From Promicromonospora sp. MEB111 (GTDB taxonomy: Bacteria; Actinomycetota; Actinomycetes; Actinomycetales; Cellulomonadaceae), in NCBI RefSeq assembly GCF_030209445.1, contig NZ_JARVSD010000008.1, positions 372,001 through 436,000 of the forward strand: a DNA stretch of 64,000 nucleotides, given 5' to 3'. Positions 44,544 through 52,886 of the stretch are shown piece after piece; position 1 is the stretch's first letter; the number at the start of each line of letters is the position of its first letter. The notes under the pieces were generated by a model. That model saw nothing but the letters and a program-made list of their open reading frames with translations. It did not search any database and was not told the origin of the DNA. The translations under genes and the position numbers were made by a program.

Positions 44544-44939
44544 TCAGTCTTCGAACGTGTTGATCATGCTGAAGGCCGCGCGCTCCAGGTAGTCCCACAG
44601 CTGCGACTCGTGGATCGGGGCGAGGCCCAGGGAGTCGACGGCGGTCCGCATGTGCGCGAGCCAGCGGTCGCGGGCGTCCGGGTTCACCTTGAACGGCGCG
44701 TGCCGCATCCGCAGGCGCGGGTGGCCGCGCTGCGCGGAATAGGTGCCGGGGCCGCCCCAGTACTGCTCGAGGAACAGCGTCAGACGCTCCTTGGCCGGCC
44801 CCAGGTCCTCCTCGGGGTACATGGGGCGCAGCACCGGGTCGTCCGCGACGCCGTCGTAGAACGCGTCGACGAGGCGCACGAACGTGTCGTGGCCGCCGAC
44901 GGCCTCGAAGAAGGAAGGTTCCTGTGTCACGCCAGTCAT
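44544..44939 (-). CDS. glbO: group II truncated hemoglobin (trHbO)
   Basis: 131 aa heme protein linked to oxygen or peroxide chemistry near the respiratory chain. Pattern of class [65 protein letters not shown] with the proximal His, and RDRWLAHM with the Trp of G8. The length is that of M. tuberculosis GlbO. Upstream of the tesB gene by 46 bp, so probably one transcript. Confidence 0.95.
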   Translation of the reverse strand: MTGVTQEPSFFEAVGGHDTFVRLVDAFYDGVADDPVLRPMYPEEDLGPAKERLTLFLEQYWGGPGTYSAQRGHPRLRMRHAPFKVNPDARDRWLAHMRTAVDSLGLAPIHESQLWDYLERAAFSMINTFED

Positions 44940-45072
44940 CCTGCCACCCGCCTATGACGGTCCGGTGAAACTCGGTCTCGTGTGAGCAAGTCGACAATTG
45001 CCCGGGCGAAGGGCTTGCCAGCACAGATAGGGTGGGGACAAACCTGCAGCGACGCACGGTGGGAGTTGAGAC

Positions 45073-45306
45073 ATGACCAAGGCTGACCAGATCCTTGCGG
45101 CACTCGGGGGAACCTCGAACGTCGTCGAGCTGGAACCGTGCATCACCCGGCTCCGAGTCGAGGTGAGCGACCCGTCCCTCGTGGACGAGCCCGGACTGAA
45201 GTCGTCGGGAGCGTTCGGCGTGGTGCGGTCGGGCAGGGTGGTTCAGGTGATCGTCGGCCCCGAGGCGGACAACCTCGCGGCCGAGCTCGACACGCTCAGG
45301 GTGTGA
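45073..45306 (+). CDS. stand-alone PTS EIIB domain (glucose/GlcNAc type)
   Basis: 77 aa. EIIB of the glucose family, normally fused to EIIC or EIIA. The phospho-accepting Cys23 is in ELEPCITRLRVEV, followed by AFGVVRSGRVVQVIVGPEAD. It has a GGGAGT ribosome site, its own hairpin terminator (45342-45368) and no PTS gene nearby. It presumably receives phosphate from an EIIA elsewhere and passes it to a separate EIIC sugar channel. Confidence 0.92.
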   Translation: MTKADQILAALGGTSNVVELEPCITRLRVEVSDPSLVDEPGLKSSGAFGVVRSGRVVQVIVGPEADNLAAELDTLRV

Positions 45307-45341
45307 TCACGAGGGCGTGAACCCGTAGAGAGTGACGTGCG

Positions 45342-45368
45342 CGGGCCCGGGACGAGCTCCCGGGCCCG
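45342..45368 (+). terminator. hairpin after the EIIB gene
   Basis: Perfect 11-bp arms CGGGCCCGGGA / TCCCGGGCCCG with a 5-nt loop, 36 bp past the stop. Confidence 0.65.
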
Positions 45369-45497
45369 TGATCTGCTCACTGCTGGTCGGCCGCGTGCAA
45401 CCGGGGCGCGAACGGGCTGTGAAGGTCGCGCAGTGGTCCCTCGGACGCGGCCGGAGATGTACCGGTCCGCAGGCTCGACCCGAGTAGGTTGGGGGCC

Positions 45498-46553
45498 GTG
45501 TTCGAGTCTCTTGCTGCCTCCGTGTTCGACAGCGCCGAGGATTTCTGGGCCTGGTTCGGTAACAAGCCCCTGAAGGTCATCCTGATCGTCGTGATCGGGA
45601 TGATCGCCATCGCCGTCCTCCGGCGGGTCGTCACCGCCCTCACCGAGCGCATCGCGATCGGCCAGAAGCCGCGCTCCGTGGTCGAGACGATGGCACCTCC
45701 GGTCGGCACCACCACGGGTGCGGTCCCGGTGACCACCCCGGGTGCCGCGCCCGGCACGAGTGGCAAGCGCAAGCGCAAGAACGTGCTGATGACCCCGCAG
45801 GCGCTGGCCGACGTCTTCGGCGCGGTCAACCCGCGTGCCGCCGAGCGGCGTGCCCAGCGCGCCCGGACCGTCGGCTCGGTGCTGAACTCGACCGTCAACA
45901 TCGTGATCGGCACGCTCATGGTGATGTCGATCCTGCAGGTGCTGGGCCTGAACCCTGCGGGGCTGATCGCCGGTGCCGGTGTGGTCGGCGTGGCCCTCGG
46001 TTTCGGCGCCCAGAGCCTGGTCAAGGACTTCATCTCCGGCGTGTTCCTGCTCATCGAGGACCAGTTCGGCGTGGGCGACAACGTGGACCTCGGCGCCGGC
46101 GTGGTCGGCACGGTCGAGGCCATGGGCCTGCGGCTGACCCAGGTCCGTGCGTTCGACGGCACCCTCTGGTACGTCCGCAACGGCGAGATCCTGCGCGCGG
46201 GCAACCGCACCCAGGAGTGGAGCCGCGCGGTCGCCCCGGTGCAGGTCCCGCTGGGGGCCGACATCGACGCCGTGCGCGCCGCGCTCGGCCGCGCCGTCGA
46301 CCGCGTCAAGAACGACCCCGAGCTGGCCGACAGCCTCCTGGAGACCCCGTCGGTGCGCGGCGTCGACGAGGTGGACCAGGGCGGCCTGACCTTCACGCTG
46401 CACGCCCAGGTGCGCCCGGCCCAGCAGTGGGCGGTCGCCCGGTCGCTGCGCGTGGCCGCGCACGCCGCCCTGCTGGACGCGGGGATCGTGGCGCGTTCCG
46501 CACCCGCCCTGTTCGAGGAGGGCGTCACGGGGGACACCCCCGGCGTCAGCTGA
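45498..46553 (+). CDS. small-conductance mechanosensitive channel (MscS family)
   Basis: 351 aa inner-membrane channel that opens on osmotic downshock. Helices at about 25-45, 130-150 and the pore-lining TM3 (VGVALGFGAQSLVKDFISGV), followed by the beta domain LIEDQFGVGDNVDL and WYVRNGEILRAGN. A 70-residue cytoplasmic loop between TM1 and TM2 is rich in Thr, Pro and basic residues (GKRKRKN) and longer than in E. coli MscS. GTG 45498 is preferred over TTG 45489. Confidence 0.93.
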   Translation: MFESLAASVFDSAEDFWAWFGNKPLKVILIVVIGMIAIAVLRRVVTALTERIAIGQKPRSVVETMAPPVGTTTGAVPVTTPGAAPGTSGKRKRKNVLMTPQALADVFGAVNPRAAERRAQRARTVGSVLNSTVNIVIGTLMVMSILQVLGLNPAGLIAGAGVVGVALGFGAQSLVKDFISGVFLLIEDQFGVGDNVDLGAGVVGTVEAMGLRLTQVRAFDGTLWYVRNGEILRAGNRTQEWSRAVAPVQVPLGADIDAVRAALGRAVDRVKNDPELADSLLETPSVRGVDEVDQGGLTFTLHAQVRPAQQWAVARSLRVAAHAALLDAGIVARSAPALFEEGVTGDTPGVS

Positions 46554-46620
46554 CGTGACACGGGGTTCTCGGGGCCGGGTTGCGCCCGGTACGGGTCGGT
46601 AGATGGCAGGATCTTTCCTT

Positions 46621-48885
46621 GTGACCGACGAACCGATGCCCGGGTCCACCGGAGACGGCTCCACCGTGCCGCAGGAGCTGGCCGAGCTGGCGACAGCCCA
46701 CGGCGTGCAGTGCGAGTACACCGACCACGACGGCCGCGTGCAGCAGGTCAGCCCTTCGACGCTCGTCGCGGTGCTGGAGGCGCTCGGGGTCCAGGCGTCG
46801 ACCCCCGGCGCCGTCACGGCCAGCCTGGAGCGCGCCCGCGACGACGAGTGGCGTGCCATGCTGCCGCCCACGGTGGTCACGCGCGAGGGCACCGAGGTAC
46901 AGGTCCCGGTGCACGTCGCCGACGGCGCGGACGTGACCGCGTGGGTCGAGCTCGAGCAGGCCGAGACGCCCGTCGTCCCGGCGAGCGCGACGCCCTGGCG
47001 GGTGACGGCGCCCGGAGCCGCCCCCACGTCCGGCTCGTTCGCCACCGTCCGGGGTGCCCGGGTGCAGCTGCGCCAGGCCGACGTCTACGCCGAGCCGCGC
47101 ACCGTGGACAGCCGCAAGGTCGGCCGGGCCACGTTCACGCTCCCGGACACCCTGCCGCTCGGCTGGCACACGCTGCACGCGGAGTCGGGTGGGCAGACGG
47201 CGCAGGCCTCGCTCGTGGTGACGCCCGCGCGGCTGGAGCTGCGCAAGAAGATCGCCCGCAAGCAGGCCTGGGGCTTCATGGTCCAGCTCTACTCGGTGCG
47301 GTCCCGGGACTCCTGGGGGATGGGCGACCTCGCCGACCTGGGCGACCTGGCCTGGCAGACGGCGCACAACGGCGGGGCCGACTTCGTCGCGATCAACCCG
47401 CTGCACGCGACCGAGCCCGTGCTGCCGGTGACCCCGAGCCCGTACCTGCCGACGTCGCGGCGGTTCATGTCGCCCCTCTACATCCGCGTCGAGGACATCC
47501 GTGAGACGGCGTATCTCTCCGCCGCCGACCGGTCGCTCGTGGAGTGGGCCGCCGAGCCCGTCCGGGAGCTGTCCGAGGACTCCGGGCCGATCGACCGGGA
47601 CGCCGTCTGGGAGGCCAAGAAGGCCGCGCTCGAGGTGGTCTACACAGCGCCGCGGTCGGCGGCCCGGCAGACGGCGTTCGACGAGTTCGTGCTGGCCCAG
47701 GGGCGCGGCCTGGTCGACTTCGCCACCTGGTGCGCCATCAAGGAGCACCTCGACGGCCGGGACTGGCCGGCGGAGCTCGCCGACCCGGGTTCGTCGGCCG
47801 TGCAGACCCTGCGCAACGCCCTGTCCGACCGGGTCCAGTTCTACTGCTGGCTGCAGTGGGTGGCCGACGAGCAGCTCCGCGCGGCCCACCGCGCCGGCCT
47901 CGACGCCGGCATGCGGCTGGGGGTGTTCAAGGACCTCGCCGTCGGCTCGTCCCCGGACGGCGCCGACGCCTGGGCGGACTCCGCCGTCCTCGCCCGCGGC
48001 GTGTCCGTGGGCGCCCCGCCGGACATGTACAACCAGCAGGGCCAGAACTGGTCCCAGCCCCCGTGGAACCCGCGGGCGCTCGCCAAGGTGGGCTACGCGC
48101 CGTACCGCGAGATGCTGCGCACCGTGCTGCGCCACTGCGGTGGCCTGCGGGTCGACCACGTGCTGGGGCTGTTCCGCCTGTGGTGGATCCCGGGTGGGGC
48201 GCGCGCGTCGGCGGGCGCGTACGTCACCTACGACCACGAGGCCCTGATCGGCATCCTGTGCCTGGAGGCGCACCGCGCCGGGGTGGCGATCGTGGGCGAG
48301 GACCTGGGCACGTTCGAGCCCTGGATCCGCGACTACCTCGCGGAGCGCGGCATCCTGGGCACGTCCGTGCTGCTGTTCGAGCGGGACGCCGCCGGGGCGC
48401 CGATCGAGCCGGAGGCCTACCGCAGCGCGGCCCTGGCCACCGTGACCACCCACGACCTGCCGCCCACCGCCGGGTACCTGGCGGGGGAGCACGTGGACCT
48501 GCGGGAGCGGCTCGGCCTGCTCACGGAGGACGCGACGATCCTGCGCGCGCGGGCCCGCCAGGAGCGGGAGTCGCTCGTGGAGGCGCTGTCGCGCCGCGGG
48601 CTGACGACGTTCGACCCGTCCGAGCGCGAGCTCGTCGAGGGCCTGCACCGCTACCTCAAGGACACGCCGTCCGCGCTGGTGGGGGTCTCCCTGGCCGACG
48701 CCGTGGGCGAGCGCCGCACGCAGAACCAGCCCGGCACCGACTCCGAGTACCCGAACTGGCGGGTGCCGCTCGCGGACTCGGCGGGCGCCGTGGTGCTGCT
48801 GGAGGACCTGTTCACCAACGCCCGCCTGCGCAGCCTCGTCACGGTGATGAACGAGGAGCCCCCGGAGCCGGAACCCGCGCGCTGA
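46621..48885 (+). CDS. malQ: 4-alpha-glucanotransferase
   Basis: 754 aa GH77 amylomaltase, which shuffles maltodextrins and glycogen breakdown products. Catalytic features: nucleophile Asp in LRVDHVLGLFRLWW, acid/base Glu in IVGEDLGTF and the transition-state Asp in TTHDLPPTAGYL. The N-terminal ~160 residues form the beta-rich extension usual in actinobacterial MalQ. GTG 46621 is preferred over ATG 46603 because AGGA lies 9 nt upstream. Ends facing the Q-rich membrane protein across a 71-bp hairpin. Confidence 0.95.
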   Translation: MTDEPMPGSTGDGSTVPQELAELATAHGVQCEYTDHDGRVQQVSPSTLVAVLEALGVQASTPGAVTASLERARDDEWRAMLPPTVVTREGTEVQVPVHVADGADVTAWVELEQAETPVVPASATPWRVTAPGAAPTSGSFATVRGARVQLRQADVYAEPRTVDSRKVGRATFTLPDTLPLGWHTLHAESGGQTAQASLVVTPARLELRKKIARKQAWGFMVQLYSVRSRDSWGMGDLADLGDLAWQTAHNGGADFVAINPLHATEPVLPVTPSPYLPTSRRFMSPLYIRVEDIRETAYLSAADRSLVEWAAEPVRELSEDSGPIDRDAVWEAKKAALEVVYTAPRSAARQTAFDEFVLAQGRGLVDFATWCAIKEHLDGRDWPAELADPGSSAVQTLRNALSDRVQFYCWLQWVADEQLRAAHRAGLDAGMRLGVFKDLAVGSSPDGADAWADSAVLARGVSVGAPPDMYNQQGQNWSQPPWNPRALAKVGYAPYREMLRTVLRHCGGLRVDHVLGLFRLWWIPGGARASAGAYVTYDHEALIGILCLEAHRAGVAIVGEDLGTFEPWIRDYLAERGILGTSVLLFERDAAGAPIEPEAYRSAALATVTTHDLPPTAGYLAGEHVDLRERLGLLTEDATILRARARQERESLVEALSRRGLTTFDPSERELVEGLHRYLKDTPSALVGVSLADAVGERRTQNQPGTDSEYPNWRVPLADSAGAVVLLEDLFTNARLRSLVTVMNEEPPEPEPAR

Positions 48886-48908
48886 CGCCGTCCGCCGGCC
48901 GGCCGAAG

Positions 48909-48979
48909 GTGCGCATCTACCCAGTCGCCGGGCCCGGAACCACGTGAGTTCCGGGCCCGACGACTGGGTCGATGCGCAC
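48909..48979. terminator. bidirectional terminator with 32-bp stem
   Basis: Arms 48909-48940 and 48948-48979 pair over 32 bp with two mismatches and a 7-nt loop. It lies between the convergent malQ and Q-rich protein genes. Confidence 0.75.
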
Positions 48980-49002
48980 TTCCCGATACCGGGTCGTGCG
49001 GG

Positions 49003-50016
49003 TCAGGCCGAGCCGATGCCCGCGCGGGCGATCGAGAAGCCGCTGCCTGTCGCGTCGGCCACGCAGGTCATGCCCGTGTCCGCGCTGGCGCACGTGAAGC
49101 CGTGCGCCTTCTTGGTCTGGCCGTAGTCGAGGATCGCGACGTCACCCTTGGCCTTCTTGGGCTGGTCGTTCTTGCTCACGCACGGCTGCGTCACGTTGCC
49201 GCTCGGGTCGACCTTCGCCACGTAGCCGGACGCACCGTCGCACGAGGCGTCGGGCGCGGGCTTCTGGGTGAGCTCCGCGATGCCGCACGTCGCGGCGTCG
49301 GCCGAGATGGTGCAGGTGATGTTGAGCGACGGCGCGGCGAACGTCTCGACGCCTGCCCCGCCGTCCGTCTCCAGGCCCTCCTCGGCCTCCGGCTCGGCCG
49401 ACTGCTCGGCGGCCGGGGACTCACCGCCGCCCGAGGCGGAGGTGTCGGGGGAGCCGAGCAGGTTCACGGCGAACACGATCGCGGCGATCACGAGCAGCAC
49501 GTCCAGGGCGATGAACGCGATCCAGCCGGGGCTGAGCTTGCGGCGCGGGGGCTCGGGCTCGTAACCGCCCGGCTGGCCCGCGTAGACGGGCTGGCCGTAC
49601 TGGTCGTAGCCCTGCGGCTGGTACTGAGCGGGCGGCTGGTACTGCCCGGGCTGCTGCTGGTACTGCCCACCCTGCTGGTACTGGCCCTGGTTGTACTGCC
49701 CGCCCTGCGGCGCCGCGTACCCCTGCTGGTACTGCTCGGGGTAGTACTGCTGCTGCATCGTCGGGTCGCCGCCGCGCTGCACGGACTGCACCATGGGAGC
49801 ACCCGGTGCAGCCGGCGCGGGGGTGACGGCCTGGGCGAACTGGTTGGTCGGCGAGATGGCGGGCGGCTTGCGCGTCGCCGCCGAGACACGCTGCACCGGC
49901 GCCTGCTGGACAGGCGTGGGCATGGTGGCGGGGTGCTGCTCCTGAAGGGGAGCGGTGGGCTCCTCGTCAGGGCTGCCGCCCGGTGGCGGTGGCGGGGGCG
50001 GCACAGTGCCGGACAT
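49003..50016 (-). CDS. membrane protein with Q/Y/P-rich cytoplasmic repeats
   Basis: 337 aa. Residues 1-165 are disordered and rich in Pro, Gln, Tyr and Gly, with many QYQQ/GQYQ-type repeats (about 88-150). One membrane helix follows (GWIAFIALDVLLVIAAIVFA, about 165-187). The external part (about 225-337) has a compact domain with six cysteines that could form disulphides (NITCTISADAATCGIAEL, HGFTCASADTGMTC). No known domain is recognised. Similar layouts are widespread in actinobacteria. Good ribosome site GAGGAG. Confidence 0.85.
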   Translation of the reverse strand: MSGTVPPPPPPPGGSPDEEPTAPLQEQHPATMPTPVQQAPVQRVSAATRKPPAISPTNQFAQAVTPAPAAPGAPMVQSVQRGGDPTMQQQYYPEQYQQGYAAPQGGQYNQGQYQQGGQYQQQPGQYQPPAQYQPQGYDQYGQPVYAGQPGGYEPEPPRRKLSPGWIAFIALDVLLVIAAIVFAVNLLGSPDTSASGGGESPAAEQSAEPEAEEGLETDGGAGVETFAAPSLNITCTISADAATCGIAELTQKPAPDASCDGASGYVAKVDPSGNVTQPCVSKNDQPKKAKGDVAILDYGQTKKAHGFTCASADTGMTCVADATGSGFSIARAGIGSA

Positions 50017-50223
50017 CGGGCAACTCCTCAGCTCAAATCGGTCGGTCTGGGCGACCGCGGTCGATCGTACACAAAGGCGTTACTCGCTGTTACTCCTGCG
50101 TGGCATGATCGACGAGTCGTCGCAGGTAGTTCACACACCGGACGAGAAGCCAACCGATAAAGCGCGTTATTCGGACGCGCTGGGCGCCTTGGGTGCCCAT
50201 GAGCAGACAGACGTGGAGGGCCC

Positions 50224-52788
50224 GTGCCCGGAGAGAACCTGACCCGCGCCGAGGCGGTCGAACGAGCCGGCGTGGTATCGGTCGAGTCGTACGAGATCGC
50301 CCTGGACCTGACCACTGGTCCGGAGACCTTCGCGTCCGCCACGACGCTGCGCTTCACCGCCACGGAGGGTGCCTCGACCTTCGTGGACCTGGTCGCCCCC
50401 ACGGTGCGGTCCGTGGTGCTGAACGGCCGCGAGCTGGACCCGGCCGCCGTGTTCGCCGACTCCCGGATCGCCCTGGACGGGCTGGCCGAGGACAACGAGC
50501 TCGTCGTCGTCGCCGACTGCGGCTACACGAACACGGGCGAGGGCCTGCACCGCTTCGTGGACCCCGTGGACGGCGAGGTGTACCTCTACACCCAGTTCGA
50601 GGTGCCGGACGCGCGCCGCGTGTTCGCCTGCTTCGAGCAGCCCGACCTCAAGGCCACGTTCCAGTTCACGGTCACCGCGCCCGCCGCGTGGGAGGTCGTG
50701 AGCAACGAGCCGACACCGGAGCCGGCCGCGGCGCAGCACGCCACCGAGGCCGGTGTCGAGGCCGCCACGTGGACCTTCGAGCCCACGGGCCGTATCTCGA
50801 CCTACATCACGGCGCTGGTGGCCGGCCCGTACGCGGTGGTCCGCTCGTCGCTGACGTCGTCGGACGGCCGCGAGATCCCGCTCGGCGCGTTCTGCCGCAA
50901 GTCGCTGTCGGCGCACTTCGACGCCGACTACATCTTCGAGAAGACCCGCCAGGGCTTCGAGTTCTACGAGTCGACGTTCGGCGTGCCGTACCCGTTCACC
51001 AAGTACGACCAGCTCTTCGTGCCCGAGTACAACATGGGCGCCATGGAGAACGCGGGCTGCGTGACCTTCACGGAGTCGTACGTGTTCCGCTCCAAGGTGA
51101 CCGAGGCCGTGCGCGAGCGCCGCGTCGTGACGATCCTGCACGAGCTGGCGCACATGTGGTTCGGCGACCTGGTCACCATGAAGTGGTGGAACGACCTGTG
51201 GCTCAACGAGTCGTTCGCCGAGTACGCCTCGACGCTCGCCACGGCCGAGGCCACAGAGTGGGAGGCGGCCTGGACCACGTTCTCCGCGATGGAGAAGTCC
51301 TGGGCCTACAAGCAGGACCAGCTGCCGTCCACGCACCCGATCGTCGCGGAGATCAAGGACCTGGAGGACGTCCAGGTCAACTTCGACGGCATCACCTACG
51401 CCAAGGGCGCCTCGGTGCTCAAGCAGCTCGTGGCCTGGGTGGGCCGGGACGCCTTCGTCGCGGGCGTCTCCGCCTACTTCGGCAAGCACGCGTGGGGCAA
51501 CACGGAGCTGCCGGACCTGCTGACCGAGCTCGAGGCCACCAGCGGCCGCGACCTCAAGGCCTGGTCCAAGCTCTGGCTGGAGACCGCGGGCGTGAACACG
51601 CTGCGCCCCGTCATCGAGACGGACAGCCACGGCCGCATCATGTCGTTCGTCGTGGAGCAGACGGCCCCTGCCGAGTGGCCCACGATCCGCCCGCACCGCC
51701 TCGGCATCGGCTTCTACAGCCTGTCCGACGCCGGGGAGCTCGCGCGCACCCACTTCGTCGAGGTCGACGTCGACGGCGCCCGGACGGACGTGAAGGAGCT
51801 CGTCGAGCTCGACCGCCCGGCCCTCGTGCTGCTCAACGACGCGGACCTTGCGTACGCGAAGATCCGGCTCGACCCGGCCTCGCTCGCGGTGGCGCTGGAG
51901 CACCTGGCCGACATCGCGGACCCGCTGGCCCGCTCCCTGGTGTGGGGATCGGTCTGGGACGCGGTGCGCGACGGCGAGGTGCCGGCGTCGGAGTACGTGA
52001 AGCTCGTGCTGGGCGGCATCGCCGGCGAGACCGAGTCGACCACGCTGCGCACCACGCTCAACCAGATGGTGCTGGCCGCCAAGCAGTTCGTGGCGCCGTC
52101 GGCCCGTGCGGAGACGCTCGCAGAAGTGGGCGACACGCTCTGGTCCCTGGTGGGCGACGCCGAGGCCGCCTCGGACACGCAGTTCCAGCTCGTGAAGTTC
52201 TTCGCGCACGTGGCCTCCACGCCCGCGCACGTGGCCACGCTGTCCGGGCTGCTGGACGGCTCGGTCGCGCTCGACGGGCTGGAGATCGACACCGACCTGC
52301 GCTGGGAGCTGCTGGAGGGCCTGGTGCTCAACGGCGCGGCGGGCGACGCGGAGATCGACACCACGCTGGCCGCCGACGACACCGCGACGGGCCGCCAGTC
52401 CGCCGCGCGCGCCCGGGCCGCCAAGCCCACGGTCGAGGGCAAGCTGGCCGCGCTGTCCTCGGTGGTGGACGCCGCCGACGTGCCGAACGCGATCATCCGG
52501 AACACCGGCCTCGGGTTCCTGCACGTGAACGACCCGGCCCCGCTGGCCGACGTCGTGCAGCCCTACCTGGACGCCGTGCTCAAGGTGTGGGACGAACGCA
52601 GCTACCACATCGCCGAGGAGATCATCGAGGGCTTCTACCCGGCCCCGCTGGCCTCGCCGGAGCTGCGGGACGCCACCGCGGCGTGGCTGCAGACGAACGC
52701 GGACGCGGCCCCGGCGCTGCGCCGTCTGGTCGTCGAGGCCCTGGCGGGCACGGAGCGGGCGCTGAAGGCCCAGGCCAAGGACGCCTGA
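50224..52788 (+). CDS. pepN: aminopeptidase N, M1 family
   Basis: 854 aa cytoplasmic zinc aminopeptidase removing N-terminal residues from peptides. The substrate motif GAMENAG and zinc site HELAHMWFGD followed by WLNESFAEY (third ligand Glu) are complete. Size and C-terminal helical ERAP1-like domain are as in actinobacterial PepN. GTG start has GGAGG at good spacing. Convergent with another zinc peptidase, with family A palindrome copy 3 between. Confidence 0.96.
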   Translation: MPGENLTRAEAVERAGVVSVESYEIALDLTTGPETFASATTLRFTATEGASTFVDLVAPTVRSVVLNGRELDPAAVFADSRIALDGLAEDNELVVVADCGYTNTGEGLHRFVDPVDGEVYLYTQFEVPDARRVFACFEQPDLKATFQFTVTAPAAWEVVSNEPTPEPAAAQHATEAGVEAATWTFEPTGRISTYITALVAGPYAVVRSSLTSSDGREIPLGAFCRKSLSAHFDADYIFEKTRQGFEFYESTFGVPYPFTKYDQLFVPEYNMGAMENAGCVTFTESYVFRSKVTEAVRERRVVTILHELAHMWFGDLVTMKWWNDLWLNESFAEYASTLATAEATEWEAAWTTFSAMEKSWAYKQDQLPSTHPIVAEIKDLEDVQVNFDGITYAKGASVLKQLVAWVGRDAFVAGVSAYFGKHAWGNTELPDLLTELEATSGRDLKAWSKLWLETAGVNTLRPVIETDSHGRIMSFVVEQTAPAEWPTIRPHRLGIGFYSLSDAGELARTHFVEVDVDGARTDVKELVELDRPALVLLNDADLAYAKIRLDPASLAVALEHLADIADPLARSLVWGSVWDAVRDGEVPASEYVKLVLGGIAGETESTTLRTTLNQMVLAAKQFVAPSARAETLAEVGDTLWSLVGDAEAASDTQFQLVKFFAHVASTPAHVATLSGLLDGSVALDGLEIDTDLRWELLEGLVLNGAAGDAEIDTTLAADDTATGRQSAARARAAKPTVEGKLAALSSVVDAADVPNAIIRNTGLGFLHVNDPAPLADVVQPYLDAVLKVWDERSYHIAEEIIEGFYPAPLASPELRDATAAWLQTNADAAPALRRLVVEALAGTERALKAQAKDA

Positions 52789-52808
52789 CGCCGGCGGCTG
52801 GACCTCCG

Positions 52809-52880
52809 CTCACCTTTGAGGCCCGGGTTTCTTCGCTTTGAGCCATCTCAAAGCGAAGAAACCCGGGCCTCAAGGGTGAG
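52809..52880. repeat. palindromic repeat family A, copy 3
   Basis: Arms of 34 bp (52809-52842 and 52847-52880) with one G-T mismatch and a 4-nt loop. The core GTTTCTTCGCTTTGAG is identical to copy 1. It fills the space between the convergent pepN and M13 peptidase genes, ending 6 bp before the latter's stop. Confidence 0.85.
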
Positions 52881-52886
52881 GGGCGA

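Noticed and set aside
49300-49760. CRISPR-like periodic repeats in the Q-rich gene
   Set aside because: Irregular codon-scale repeats coding for QYQQ-type residues, not spacer-repeat units.
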